Source of the DNA: Asterochloris sp. CNOR1
Taxonomy: Eukaryota; Chlorophyta; Trebouxiophyceae; Trebouxiales; Trebouxiaceae
Direction: 5' to 3'
DNA length: 64,000 bases
Assembly: GCA_963969365.1 (NCBI GenBank)
Contig: OZ017747.1
Location: 62,001-126,000, forward strand
Part shown: piece after piece, positions 11,082 through 22,754 of the stretch
Position numbering within the stretch: the stretch's first letter is position 1
Layout: each line of letters opens with the position of its first letter
Made by a program: the position numbers and the translations under genes
Notes under the pieces: model-generated
What the model was told of the DNA's origin: nothing
The model's database searches: none
The model's input: only the letters and a program-made list of their open reading frames with translations

Positions 11082-13370
11082 CTGCAGGAAGCGAGGTTGT
11101 TGATCGCCCATGTCGATGGCGCTCAGTTGTGCCAGGAAGGAGATTGCTTGTGGTGAGAGTTGACGACTGGCATTTCAGGTGCCTAGCAGCAGTCATGGCT
11201 GACTGGCATGTGGCACTGATGAGCTGTGGGCTGCTGACTTCCCATGCCAACAGCCCCATACCTGGCTTGCAAGATGCGGAGCACACCATGTGGAGTGCAT
11301 AGCAAGGTATGATGCTGCCGCACAGGACTTGCCATCCCAATGCACCAGGCTGTCACAGCACACATCAAGCTGTGCATGCCAGAGGGGGTGCAGGCCACTG
11401 TGTTTGTGCAGGGGCATTGTGCAGCTGAGGAGCACTTTCAATGCCCAGCTGCAGGACCAATGTCTAGATGCGCTGGAAGCACAAGAGAGATGCAGGGGGG
11501 ATGATCGCCATTTCCATTCACGCCAAGGTTGGACTAGATGATGCTCTGAGCATGTGCAGTTTGATAGATGTTTCCATTGCAGCTGGGGCCACCCTGGCCC
11601 TCTGCTGTGACACAGAGCAGCAGGGTGCAGGCTGACTGCTGTGCATGTGCCGTGCAGATGTTGGCAGATGCTCAGCCGGCGGCAAGCAAGTCAGCAAACA
11701 ATGGTTGGGCTCAGTGAGACTTGTAGGTGCCAACATCTGGGTCGACCTTGGTTGAGCTCGGAGGGTCCTCCTCAGCCTGGCAAAGGCCGGACATGATGCC
11801 TGTCAGCCGTTTAAGCCGCTTGCACGCAGCTCCTAATCTGCAGCAGGCGCCGCCCTGGCCACCGAGCCCCCAGGCTGTGCACAAGACAGAGGTCGCATGC
11901 TGGCTGCTGTGCACTCCCTGTCCCCTAGTGTATGTATGACCAGCATAAACCAGTGTTGTCACTTCTAGATAGAACAACCTTGCAGTTTGTCCGCCTCCTG
12001 CCGAAACAGCCAACTGCAGGCTGCTGTGGTGCTCACCTCTTTCACTAGAGCAGAGACCTCGTGCAGGATGCCCCTGGGCTCGGGCACATAGGCACTGCAG
12101 CAGGAAAGCACACTGGTGGCCGCTCCCCTGAAGCACTCCATCTGCTGCAGGAATACATGGGTGGCAGCTCTGTGGTCAGCTCCCAGGGCATCCAAACCTG
12201 GCATATAGGCCCTGACACTCCCTTTGATGTTTGCATTGCTGCAGGAGACATGGGTGGCCACTCTGCTCTAGCCCGCAAGCGGGCAGCAGAGCAAGTATGG
12301 TGCAGATGGCGGCAAGGACCTGCTCATCACAGCTTCGCTGTGCAGACATTAGGCAGGTGCACAGCTGCACAGCAAAATGAAGAGCATGCAGCTGCCCCAT
12401 GCCGCAGCTTGGGAGAGATGCCTCCCTGCGTGCATCCATGCGCATGCGGCCTGTGTGGTGACGATGTACAGGGTTAGGTGGCTGTACAGCAGAATGTAGA
12501 GCATGCATCGGCCCCTTGTCGCGGCTTGAGAGAGATGCGTGCCTCCGTGTGCTCATGTGCCTTAGGCCTGACTGTGTAGCAGGTGCACCCTTGGACGCTT
12601 GCCTGTAGGGGACGCTGGATGCATTCAGCAGGCCTGCCAGCACCCGAGACTCCAGCGGCTGCTTCTCGCCACCAGGCTTGGCTGCATGCAGCAAGAGATC
12701 GTCAGTCCAAAAAGCTTCATGCCAGTGTGGCATCGTCTCGTTTGGAATGCAGCCAACATGATGGTGCTCACCCATTGCCTGCACAGCACAGCATGGCCTC
12801 CGTATCCCCTTAGCTCTGGCCGGTGTCAAGCTGCATTGCCTCCAGGAGAGGCGGCTAGAGTCCTCTGCCCCCAGCCTCTGCCCATAAAGTGGACAGAGAC
12901 ACATCTGCATTTGGTGCCTCAGGCAATTCAGCCATCACGATGTCATCGGTCTCATGCAGGCGAGTTGACTGCCAAAGTCTGACGACTCTGCCTCTCAGTG
13001 GAGTGCTTGTGCATATCACGACCAGCGCAGCCAGACACTTCTGAGCTGCTGAGCAGCACGATGGCACTCGAGTCCAGCTCACTGATCGCCGCCGCAAAGT
13101 CTAGCTGCTTAATGCAAAGCCTGCGCTAGATCACAAGATCCATATCATCGACCTGGCTGCAGCCAATTCCAGCTAATATTGGTGTTACTCCAAAATGGAC
13201 ACAATGCATTTGCCTGATCAAGCACCACTCAGGTGCAGAAAAGGTGGTGTTTGACCAGGTGCTGAAGGCACAACTCTCATTTGATGCAGTACAATGTGAG
13301 GTGCATGTTCACAGCATGTTGCCTTTGCATGTTGGGCCACATGTGCCTGCGCAGGTCCTGAGAAGCGCCA
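11082..13370 (-). other. Unresolved minus-strand exons between ABCI12 and LRRC51
   Basis: This stretch should hold the missing 5' exons of the ABCI12-like gene and perhaps a second gene. Candidate minus-strand exons: around 13110-13050 (LDFAAAISELDSSAIVLLSS after an AAGCAG acceptor), 12690-12603 (KPGGEKQPLESRVLAGLL), 12120-12040 (AYVPEPRGILHEVSALVKE, donor GTGAGC), and 11850-11711 (KRLKRLTGIMSGLCQAEE ... DVGTYKSH stop). The last two do not join in the same phase with the splice sites I chose. No family is recognisable. Confidence 0.25.
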
Positions 13371-14717
13371 TCACTGTTCAGTATTGCCAGCCCATGCTGT
13401 GAAGCCTCTGGGAAAGTGGGCGCTCACGTCCTTGTCCAGCACAGTGAGATGCACAAAGTCCAGCTGCTGCAGCCCAGGCAGATGCCGGCAGACATACCAC
13501 CTACAAACAGAGCTGTGTTGTTGCGGAGATGGTGCATGTGCCCTCTTGCAAAGCAGCAGCAGAGAGCTACAGTCACCATTTCAATAATCGCTGTCCAAGA
13601 GGCCATTCTGTTACACCAGCCTTGAGAAGGCTAGCATAGCCCTGTGCTTACTTGTAGTGAGGGTGCTCTGCAACAGGGTTGCCATGCAACGTCAACTTCC
13701 TCAGGTGCTTCAGCGTGCCAAGCCTCTGAATCTGTGCCAGCAAGCAGTGGGTTTGTCCTCAATACTTGCTCTTTCAGGGTCAGACACAGTTATACAGGTT
13801 GCTGGCCCACCTCATGGAGATGCTTGATGGCATTGGCGTGCATGTACAAGATCTGAAGCTGCAACATGCAACAGATGGAGTTTGTTCTGGTAGCAAGCAG
13901 AGGCAATGTGCTACAGCTGTGGGCAAACAGTGAGCACACAGACCCAAGCTACCTTCGGGAACGATGTCAGAACAGTGTCAACATGAAGCAGCTTGCAGTG
14001 TGAGAGGTCCAGCCACTGCAGCTCTGCCTGCAACATATTGCAGCAGACTGTCTTCAAAGTATGCATCCATAAGTGTTGCTGAGATGTAATGATGCAACGG
14101 GAGATCAGGAGCCTCAGCGAAAACACCCAACAGATGCTGCATAGCTGAGGGACGGCATGTGGGTTCCACAATCAAATCCCAGCCAAAGCCTCCAGCCTGC
14201 TTGGACTCACAGGATCGTCCAGTATCTTGGCCATCGCTGCCGGCAGCCCAGCCAGGGTGGGCAGTGGGTTGTAGCTCAGGCGCACAGCATTTGAGTTCAG
14301 GGCAGGGCTGCTGGACTCTGGTGCTGCCGCTACAACTGCTGGCACAGCTTGCACGACCTGGCTGCCCTCCTGCTCCGTCTGCAGCCTGCCAATGTTCTGC
14401 ACCATGCTGGCTTGTTGAACAGGGCCAGGTGCCTTGGTGGCGTCTGATGGGGGTGCTGTGGCGTCTGGCGCCTTTGCTCGGGCCCATGTGCAGGCGAGCT
14501 GCCTGGGGCGCCCGCTGCAGGGCTGCACAGCTTCCAGGCCTACAATGCACAGCTGGGTCATCAAGGCAGCTGAGAATGATTGGATGCAGGCGGGCATATC
14601 AGCATTTGGGCCACCACCTGAGAGGGCAGAGATTTCCTTGAAGCTGTAATCGATGACTGGTCCTGTTGACAGCAACCTTGTCTGCGGCGAGTGTGGTGCT
14701 ACTGCGGGGTGCTTCAT
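13371..14717 (-). CDS. LRRC51: Leucine-rich repeat protein, LRRC51-like
   Basis: Exons 14717-14211, 14027-13953, 13858-13811, 13731-13652, 13500-13371 stay in phase (about 279 residues). It follows animal LRRC51 (LRTOMT1) along its length: N-terminal PVIDYSFKEISAL (human PPLDYSFRSI), LQWLDLSHCKLLHVDTVLTS (human LAWIDLSFNDLTSIDPVLTT), LQILYMHANAIKHLHE (human LSVLYLHGNSIQRLGE), LRKLTLHGNPVAEHPHY (human LRSLTLHGNPMEEEKGY) and LPGLQQLDFVHLTVLDKD (human ITTFDFSGVTKAD). It carries an extra Ala/Pro/Gln-rich insert (residues about 60-150) that the animal protein lacks. LRRC51 is usually linked to cilia-bearing lineages; a role in this alga is not evident. The last exon may instead splice at the GTGAGC at 13427 into an unseen exon. 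The start codon is 93 bp from that of the plus-strand gene at 14811. Confidence 0.82.
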
Positions 14718-14810
14718 CGAGCATGCTACAAATCAGATAGAGTTGTAAACTCCTGTGACCTGTTATACATCTGCTGTCTGACAGTCCTGAGTCTCCCTGG
14801 GGCTGCACGC
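14718..14810. promoter_or_regulatory. 93-bp head-to-head intergenic region
   Basis: This short spacer separates the proposed starts of the LRRC51-like gene (ATG 14717, minus) and the plastid-type gene (ATG 14811, plus). It must hold both 5' ends if both starts are right. No TATA-like or named factor site stands out. Confidence 0.35.
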
Positions 14811-17535
14811 ATGAAGTTCGCAGCCCCCAGCACTCCCTTTGCAAGGGCATCAACCCTGCCATTCCCTGCCCGAGTGTTTCAAGCACGAGACTGCCATTGC
14901 AGGAGGCAGTGCAGGAGAGCACAGTCAGCTGCTGATGTGCAGCCGACAGCCGATGAGAGGCAAATCATTGGCCCACTCAAGAAGGCTGTGAACCTCCTCA
15001 CAACAATGGACGAGCTTGTCCCGTCTGATGCCAGCTACAATCCAGCGCTGATGATGTGGTGCGTCAACTTCTATACCAGCGTCAACGATCCATGAGACAC
15101 AGCATGTGAGCCGCCTCACAGTCCTCAGCACTGCTCTGCAGGAAAGCCATCAGAGAAGTTCCAGAGCAGGACAGGCTGCTGCTGTTGGATTGGCTGACTG
15201 CAAGGCAAGCCAGACAGGCCTGCACCTGAGAGTGACAGAGGGCAAACTGCTGCACATCAGATCCTCACCCAGAAGAGTGGTAGCAAAAGAACACAACATG
15301 TGCTGGCGAGCCTGCAGATGTCAGCAATGCATGGTTGCCAAGCCCATCGGCGAGCTGCCAGCAATGTTGCGGTTGTGTGGCAGCCTCCAAGAGTACAGGC
15401 TGCCACCGCCAAGCCACCTGCAAGCTCCAGAGGGCTTCCAGTCGGGAAGCTCAAGCACACTGCTGCAGGTGTCAGGCTGCACAAGTGTGGTGTGCAGCCA
15501 AAATGTTGTCTTCCAGCTGAACGATCTTGCTGCCTGTGATGGCAGGTTTGTTGTTGATGGTGCCTGTCAGCTGAGTGATCCCGCTCAGCCTATTGCGCTG
15601 AATGATCCTGTTGCCCGTGGTGGCAGCCTGTGCCGGCCTGCTGTGCAGCGACATTGCCAAGCTTTGGGAGGTGGCTGGGAGGCGCTATGATGCAAAACCT
15701 GCGGAGGCACAGAGCGTGACGCAGGGCAGGCGCATCTGGGACGAGATGCCCCAGCGTCCCGGTGAGGTGAGGGCTGGCTGGGGCGCCCTACCTGACTGCC
15801 GCACCACGCCTCAACCGCTTTCTGCCAGCAGGGTCTCCTGCCACAGCAGCGGCACCAAAAGTGGGCTGAAGCTGGGTGGTTGACTCCCTGGGGCTGCCTT
15901 ACCATGCCTGCGCCGAAAGGTCTCCTGCTGTGGCAGCAACACCCAAAATGGGCTGAGGATAGGTGGTTGAACCTGCCTGGCTGCCGTCCTATGCCTCCCT
16001 CGTCTTCTTAATCCAGGCAGCTGGCCGTCAGGGAGGTCTGTCTCCCGCAAGACCAGCGCTGCTGCCATGATGTCATGAGTGATGTGTCATGGGGGAGCGT
16101 TGTTGCTTCACATGCAGTTGGCTTGGCCGAACCTGTGGCAGGAACAACACAGCTTGGCAGCCTGCATGGGACATGCAGTGAGGTGCTGCTGGTGCCCTGC
16201 AGTCTTTTTGTCTCCCTATTGGGGTGTCTGCAGCACATGCCTTGCTCCCATCATGCAACATGAGCATAAAATGTGAATGCCCATGTATGATTTCATGCTA
16301 TAAAAGTTTTCCCACACCTTACAGGCCACACACCAACTGTATGAAAACCACAAAATAAGACTAGGAACTCAGGCCTGGTTGCACTCACAGCACAGGCCCA
16401 GTCTTGTTAAGGTTTCTGCAGTGGGCCAGGCTCCTCTGGCAGCACTCAGGGCTCAGTTGAACACCCTTTGGTGGGTCGCTGTGACCGCGTCAAGATCTAT
16501 GCGTGAATGTGACTCCAGCTCCCCCTCTTGGCCCTGCAGGTTGCAGTGTTTGAGGGCAAGGCATCCACCCGACCAGCCTTGCTTGGGCTGGAGCGCTTCC
16601 AGAAGGCCTTCTTTCTGCACCCCAAAAGGTGAAGCACCTGCCCAGAAATCAAGGATTATTATGCTTCTGCTGGCTTGTGCATAAGGGCATCCCCTGGCTT
16701 GAAGCCTGTGTCCTCCGTCTTGCAGGACCAGGCTGGGTATACTGTCCAGACTGACTTATGTGTTGTTGTTCTGGGACCAGTTACACATGCAGCAGCTGCT
16801 GGGACAGACAGGGCGTGTCAGAGGTGCTCTGATGGCAGATGCCCTCTGACACCATCACCGTGCCACAAATGTTTGCTGCTGTGCCGATGCAGCATGCAAG
16901 TGTGCGGCCGTGTGCTGGTGCGGCCTCAGCCCCTGGGATCCTGGCTGTACCCCCTCTACTTTCGCATGCTGGGCAGATCGGCTGAGATGCCAGGTGGGGA
17001 CCAGTCAGCTGCAGATGCGTGAGGCATGGCAACTGACCGGGAAGCATGCCTGCTGCCTGAGCTGCATTCCTGGGCCTGTCAGCTCTGCATGCTGCCCGTC
17101 TCAACAGGGACTACTGAGTGATAGACATTTTGCATCTGCTGCACGCAGAAAGACCAACATGGTAGAGCAGTCTCAAGTCTGTGCTGTGCCGTCAGCCAGC
17201 ATCACAAGCCACCAGAATGCCTTGACAACAATGGCTCTGCTGCCTGCAGACACTGGAGAGCTCTCTGAGGTGCAGCTTGAATATGCAGCTCCTCAAGAGC
17301 TGGCCCTCTCAAAGGAGCAGCTGCCTGACAGTGGCTGGCCACAGCCCAGCTGGCCCAGATGGCCCTTCAATGGTGGTCTGGTGGACCACTGCAGACTGGT
17401 GGCACCAGGGGTCATAGTAGGCAAAGGGTGGAAGGGCAGTGGCAGAGGCAGGCATGGCCAGGAGTTTCTCAAGTTCATGATGGTCAAGAGGCCTGCGCAG
17501 ACTCAGCCCCAATCAGACAAGTCCGCACTGGAGTA
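14811..17535 (+). CDS. Plastid-targeted protein, possibly fibrillin (PAP) related; one junction out of phase
   Basis: The N terminus (MKFAAPSTPFARAS, Ser/Ala/Arg-rich) looks like a chloroplast transit peptide. Exons in phase: 14811-15058, 15142-15204, 15649-15766, 16540-16628. They give KAIREVPEQDRLLLL, IAKLWEVAGRRYDAK and VAVFEGKAS ... FQKAFFLHPK. The segment KLWEVAGRRYDAK resembles KLWQLAGRKYGHD in the fibrillin gene at 54.5 kb. Exon 2 ends at a GC donor (GCAAG|GCAAGC). The next exon (from 16725; AGYTVQTDLCVVVLGP) is one base out of phase, and its end lacks a GT donor. Later pieces near 16895-17010 (VLVRPQPLGSWLYPLYFRML) and 17249-17535 (VQLEYAAPQEL ... RLVAPGVIVGKGWK ... stop) look coding and join in phase. 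So the gene may be decaying, or the sequence has an error. The family call is tentative. Confidence 0.45.
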
Positions 17536-18135
17536 GCTAGATGATTTCATTGAATCAGGCCCTGCTGCTTTTCCTCTGAGAACGCTTGCTACTGTTCTAT
17601 GTTGCTCCCGTCGAAACACATGACTGCCATGCTGCTAGCTTACAGAGCAATGTTCTGGCAGACCTGGAAATACAACAGGTCTGAGATAGTTATTGCGCCT
17701 CTGATGTCAAAAGTGTGTGCTCTACAGTGAGCGTTGGGCATTGACTGCTTACAGCAGTGGACCGAACACCTGACTCCGCACAGATGCACTGGCAGATCAA
17801 CATGCCAGACGCTGCACAGCAGAAGCAGGCGCCAGGGCTGAATAGCTGTGGCGGCCACTCCTCTGCACCTGGGAGCCTCTCATGAGGCTCCGCAGCTGTG
17901 GCTGGATGGCTGTGAGGACCTGCAATGGTGTGGTGACGCGGAGACATGACTGAGCGACGCCATGCCAGGCGAAGCACCAGTGCTTACATGATATGGCAGC
18001 GGAACACCAGTGGTCATGTGATATGGCATGGGATTGAGGAATCTCACAGTGATGCTCTGCAATGCTCTGCAAGACCTGCAACTTTGCTTGCCACACCAAG
18101 GCAGGCCGCAAGACAGACCAGGAGCGCCTGTGATT
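17536..18135. repeat. Duplicated 3' flank and gene X fragment
   Basis: 17560-17860 matches 26225-26600 in the same orientation (for example ACATGACTGCCATGCTGC and CAGATGCACTGGCAGATCAA). It is therefore the 3' flank carried along with the plastid-type gene duplication. On the minus strand, 18135-18060 carries a short piece of gene X (near 2338-2405: CTGCCTTG, GCAAGCAAAG, GCAGAGCAT). No intact coding frame was found. Confidence 0.55.
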
Positions 18136-18139
18136 GAGA

Positions 18140-19170
18140 AGGCCGCCCGCACACTCTCAGTCGGACCAGACACTCTCAAAAAGATGTCTCTTCGAGGCAG
18201 GATGCAGTTTGAGTCAAATGGATGGGAGCCTCTGCACATGAAGGTCCACTGCCTCTAGAGCGGCTGGCTGCTGCCTTGCATATACTTGAGGTGCCCTGCA
18301 GATACAGCTGTATCAGCAGCTGCCCCTAAGCACAGCATTGCTCAAGGCGTGCTGTCTAGAGGAACGCGATATGTGGTCACACAAGCGCAAGGTAGCATCG
18401 GCAGTTGCAGCCTACCCCAGCTTGCAAAGCATCCTGCATGAGGGCCCTGCTTGTGGCAGGATGGTGCCTGAGACAGCCTGCTGCCCGCCCCTTGAGTGAA
18501 TGTTTCTGGAAGCAGGAACACTGAGTGCTTTCACGCTACGCACCAGGGCTTTGTTATGGACTGCACAGTGTGCTGTGCAAGGTGTGGCTCAATGCTTCAT
18601 TGCTCCCAGCAAGAGGCATACAGCAGCCTCCAAGGTAGCTGTCAAAGTAGCATCTCCAGCTTGCCCATCACAACAGGATTGAAGCTGCAGGAGGCAGCTG
18701 CCATATGGCCTACCCTGACACTCACACATGTAAGGACTTGCAGCCCTTCTGCCCAATGGGCCAGGCACGACTGCTGAGCACAAGTTGTTGCCCTTGCTTC
18801 ACACCTTCGGCCGTGCTCCTCTGACCCATGTGTCCAGGTCTCTCTTCATGCCCAATGCCAATGAGCACCTGAGCGCTATCCTTCTTTGGCTGCTCTGGAT
18901 CCTGGCTGGCCTCCGTGTTGCGCCCTGAGGGGTGCCTGCGCTGCAAACCAAAGAGTGTGATCAGCTGAGTGACCAGCAGGTGGTAACCAGTAGCAGCAGT
19001 CCAGAGCAGCCTGACTGATTTCCCAATCAGGAATTGTGAATGTGTTCGATGACAGCCTATTTCTCTTGTGCTGGAAGAAAAGTATACTTCTCGTTCTTCC
19101 CGAGCCTTTCTTGAACGATGGCCAGACCCCGGGAAACTCAGGGGCCCTGATGTCTTGGTGCTGGCCTAGG
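18140..19170 (-). pseudogene. TFIIF-alpha 5' fragment carried with ankyrin copy 2
   Basis: Inverted, diverged copy of 4000-5000. Matches include 18360-18241 to 4807-4930 (CACGCCTTGAGC, CAAGTATATGCAAGGCAGCAG), 18930-18490 to 4300-4690 (peptide DPEQPKKD ... RPGH ... TAEG against DPEQPKKDRAQ ... RPGH ... TAEG), and 19170-18930 to 3990-4250. The rest of TFIIF-alpha is absent, so this is a truncated duplicate. It retains the divergent position upstream of the ankyrin copy. Confidence 0.65.
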
Positions 19171-19301
19171 GAACACAGGCATGTGGTCTGCCCAGGAAAG
19201 GTCAAAGTTATGGGACGAGTAAGTGCTGGGCTAGGCAGTTGCATGTGAAGCCTCAGTTGCTCAAGGGTGGGGCCCCAGCCTCACATAGAGTGCCCTTGCA
19301 G

Positions 19302-20213
19302 GTGTTTGAAAGCTGCCTAAGCTGGGGAATGTGCAGTTCCTGCAGTCACAGGCTCACAAAGTGACACATGATGGGTGTTTGACTGAGGAGATCAGCTGCC
19401 ACGCAGCCAGAGGAGGCCATCTGGCAGTGCTGCCGTGGTTACACCTGCTGAGGCCAGCATTTTGCCGAAGCCAGCCTGCACGCCAGCGGACGTGCACAGC
19501 GGCGGCAGAGGGAGGCCACTTGGTCGTGCTGCAGTGGGCATGAGAGCGAGGCTGCCACTGGGATGAGCGCACCTGTGCCGCTGCTGCAAGCAATGGACAC
19601 CTGGCGGTGCTGGAATGGGCGCAGCACCACGGCTGTGCCTGGGACTCGAGCACGTGCGAGGCTGCAGCCCAAGGGGGCCACCTGGCAGTGCTGCAGTATG
19701 CCCACCAGAACGGCTGTGAATAGTGTTCATCAACGTGCCGGACTGCAGCCAGAGGTGGCCACCTGGCAGTGCTGCAGTAATGCCCACCAACACGGCTGTG
19801 AATGGGGTCCAGGAACCTGCAGTGCAGCTGCTGAAGGTGGCAACCTCACCATCCTGAGGTGGCTGCGCCAGCAAGGCTGCCCGTGGGATTTTCACACGAG
19901 TCACAGGGCAGCTTTCTACATTCATCTTGAACTATTGAGGTGGGCTCGTCAACAGCAACCTCCCTGCCCTTTGTGGTCCCACCAGGAGTTCCATGGACTA
20001 TTCTGGCTCGCAATCGACCCCTGTGTGCTTGTGTACCTTGCACAGCAGCAGGTGCGCTTGCCTGCCAGACTGCAAACTCAGGCTTGTGTCTCTGCAACAG
20101 CGATGACACATGCATTTCTCTCACTCAGAGCAGCTCTGCCTGACAGGACTCCCCATGAACTTGTGCTGAGTATTGTGAGCTTGGCGTTTTCCAAAGGCCA
20201 AGATCAATCATGA
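19302..20213 (+). pseudogene. Ankyrin-type repeat gene, copy 2, degenerate
   Basis: The exon begins after TTGCAG with the family start but meets an in-frame TAA at once (CLKAA stop). Repeats then continue in fragments: HLAVLPWLHLLRPAF, CHWDERTCAAAASNGHLAVL, CAWDSSTCEAAAQGGHLAVL, CEWGPGTCSAAAEGGNLTIL. Further stops and shifts lie at about 19541, 19720 and 19780. The tail is the most complete part (RWARQQQPPCPLW, LPDRTPHELVLSIVSLAFS). The donor GACGA|GTAAGT at 19219 is the counterpart of copy 1's 3965. It is most likely a pseudogene. Confidence 0.8.
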
Positions 20214-20689
20214 AAACATGATCACTTTCGAAGACTGATGTATCGTCACATGCTTGAGCAAGCTTGTCACAATTAGAGGAGCAGACCTTGTTAGCTGGTG
20301 GATGCAGCTTACCACAGCTTGCCGAGCATGCATTCTGCATGGAGGGCTCTGCTTGTGGCGATGTTGTTCCTGAGACAGCCTGCTGCCTGGCTGTTGACTG
20401 ATTTCTTGCTAACAGCAATACGGGGGGCTATGACACTGCGCACAGGGGTTTGCACAGGGGCGCATCATTAGCCCTGTTACAGAGCAGCATTGAACGCAGC
20501 ATCAATGGCTTAGGGGAGCTGATGCTATGCCAGGACGAAGGGTGCCCAAGGATGCAAGTTGTTCTTGGCTGCAGGCCATCTCTGGTTTGCCAGCTATGCA
20601 GGGACCTGGAGACCTTCCTGCAGAACCAACACAGCTTACCAAGTGTGGCTCTTGCATGAGGGCCCTGCTTGTGGCAGGATGGTGCCTGA

Positions 20690-21450
20690 GACAGCCTGCT
20701 GCTTGCCTCTTGCCTGACCAATAATAGAATCAGCAGCACTTAGCGCTTCCAGGTCACGCACCAGGGCTTTGTTGAGGATTGCACAGTGTGCTGTGCAAGG
20801 TGTGGCTCCAGGCTCCCAGCAACAGGCAGACAACACACTTCAGGTGGCTGTCAAAGCAGCTTATCAAGGACTAGACACTGCAAGGGGAGGCCCACACTCT
20901 CAGCAAAAGGCAGACAGCAGCTGGTGTCAGAGTAGCCACTCCAACTTGCCAATCAACGGGGGTGCCATCACGAGGCATGGCCGCCAACGTGTGACCCGGT
21001 CTGGGGGGTTGCACCTGTGAGGCTCTCAGCATTACTGCCAGAGAGGCCAGGCACAACTGCTGAGCACAGAACCCTTGCTTCGCACCTGCCGCAGTGCAGC
21101 TGTGCCCCTCTGACTGCTCTGCCCAGGTCTATCCTTAAGAGTGATGGGCAGCTGAGCCCTATTTTGACTTGGCTGCTCTGGATCCCGGCTAGCCTCTATG
21201 TAGCACCCTGAGCTGAATTAAGCAGTGCCTGCGCCGCAAACTAAAGACCCTGATCGAGCTGAATGACCAGCAAGTGGTTACCAGTAGCAGCAGCCCAGAG
21301 CAACCTGACTGATGTCCCAACCAGAAACTTGCTGTTTGATTGACAGCTTATTCCTTCAATTCTGCTGGGACATGCATGTACATACTTCTCGTTCGTCCAG
21401 AGTAAGTCTCGAACAGAAATGGCTGCACCCCAGCAAATTCAGGGCCCCTG
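20690..21450 (-). pseudogene. TFIIF-alpha 5' fragment carried with ankyrin copy 3
   Basis: Same inverted block as at 18.5-19.2 kb. Shared sequence includes TGTGCTGTGCAAGGTGTGGC at 20786, TGGCTGCTCTGGATCC near 21170, and GACCAGCAAGTGGTTACC near 21265 (18975 in the other copy). It corresponds to TFIIF-alpha exon 1 and its 5' flank only. No open frame survives across it. Confidence 0.6.
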
Positions 21451-21600
21451 ATGTCTTGTTGCTGGCCTAGGGAACACTCAGTCATGTGAATCGACCAGGA
21501 AAGGTCAGAGTGGGACGAGTGAGTGCTGTGCTAGACAGTTGCATGTGAAGCCTCAGTTGCTCAAGGGTGGGGCCCAGCCTCACATAGAGTGCCCTTGCAG

Positions 21601-22473
21601 GTGCTCAAAAGCTGCCGAAGCTGGGCATCTGCAGTTCCTGCAGTCACAGGTTGACAGGGAGCTTGATGAGGATTTGTTCGAGACAATCAGCATCTACGCT
21701 GCCGAGGAGGCCATCTGGAAGTGCTGCAGTGGTTATACCTGCTGAGGCCAGCCTTTTGCCGAGGCCAGTCCGTAGGCCAGCGGACGTGCACAGCGGCTGC
21801 AGCAGGAGGCCACTTGATCATTTTCCAGTGGGCACGGGAGCAGGACTGCCACTGGGATGAGCGCACCTGTGCAGCTGCCGCACGCAATGGACACTTGGCA
21901 GTACTGAGATGGGTGCAGCACCATGGCTGTGCCTGGAGCGTAAGCACGTGCCAGGCTGCAGCCGCAGGAGGCCACCTGGCAGTGCTGCAGTACGCCCACC
22001 AGAATGGCTGTGCCTGGAGCTCGAGCACATGCGAGTCTGCTGCCTTAGGAGGCCACTGGGCAGTGCTGCAGTATGCCCACCAGAACGGCTGTGAATGGGG
22101 TCCAGAAGTCTGCAGTGCAGCTGCTGAATGCGGCAACCTCAGCATTCTGAAGTGGCTGCGCCAACATGGCTGCCCGTGGGATTGCTGGACAGTACTTGAG
22201 GCGGCTGCCAATGACCACCTTGGAGTCCTGAGGTGGGCTCGTCAACAGCAACCTCCCTGCCCTTGGTGGCCCAGCAGGTTAGAGAAGAACGACATCTGCC
22301 CCAGTATGCTTGTGTTCCTACGGCAGCAGCAAGCACCCTTGAGTGCCAGAATGCACGCTCAGGCTCGTGTCTCTGCAACAGAGATGACGCATGCATTCCT
22401 TCTACTCCGAGCAGCTCTCCCTGACAAGACTCCCCATGAGGTTGTGATGAGTATCGTGGGCTTGGCGTGTTGA
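21601..22473 (+). pseudogene. Ankyrin-type repeat gene, copy 3, one frame break
   Basis: After TTGCAG the frame gives CSKAAEAGHLQFLQSQVDREL and stays open until about 21705. There a shift is needed to enter the frame HLEVLQWLYLLRPAF used by the family. From there to the stop at 22473 it is open: six repeats (CAWSVSTCQAAAAGGHLAVL, CEWGPEVCSAAAECGNLSIL), then RWARQQQPPCPWW and LLRAALPDKTPHEVVMSIVG. With one visible break, it is either a young pseudogene, a gene with an unrecognised intron at 21700, or a sequence error. The donor at 21519 matches the other copies. Confidence 0.7.
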
Positions 22474-22754
22474 GTACTGATCTGAGGTTGCATTCTCAAG
22501 CATGCTTGCACAGAACTCGAGCAGATCTTGTGCTGTGCCAACAGAGTTCAATTTCACTGTTCAGGGTGAAATGTTTATGAGATGTCAGTTGAAATGAAAG
22601 GCAGCATGCCCTTATTGGTGGCTGTCACTGGAGGAACGTGAAGTCAAGCAATGTGAGGCGTTTGGTGCTCCATTGACAGGCTTGGCGAGAGGTTTGGCAG
22701 GCAAGGCAGTGACCAAGAAGTCCACTGCCATGGCTGAGTATGGGCTGATGGTCC

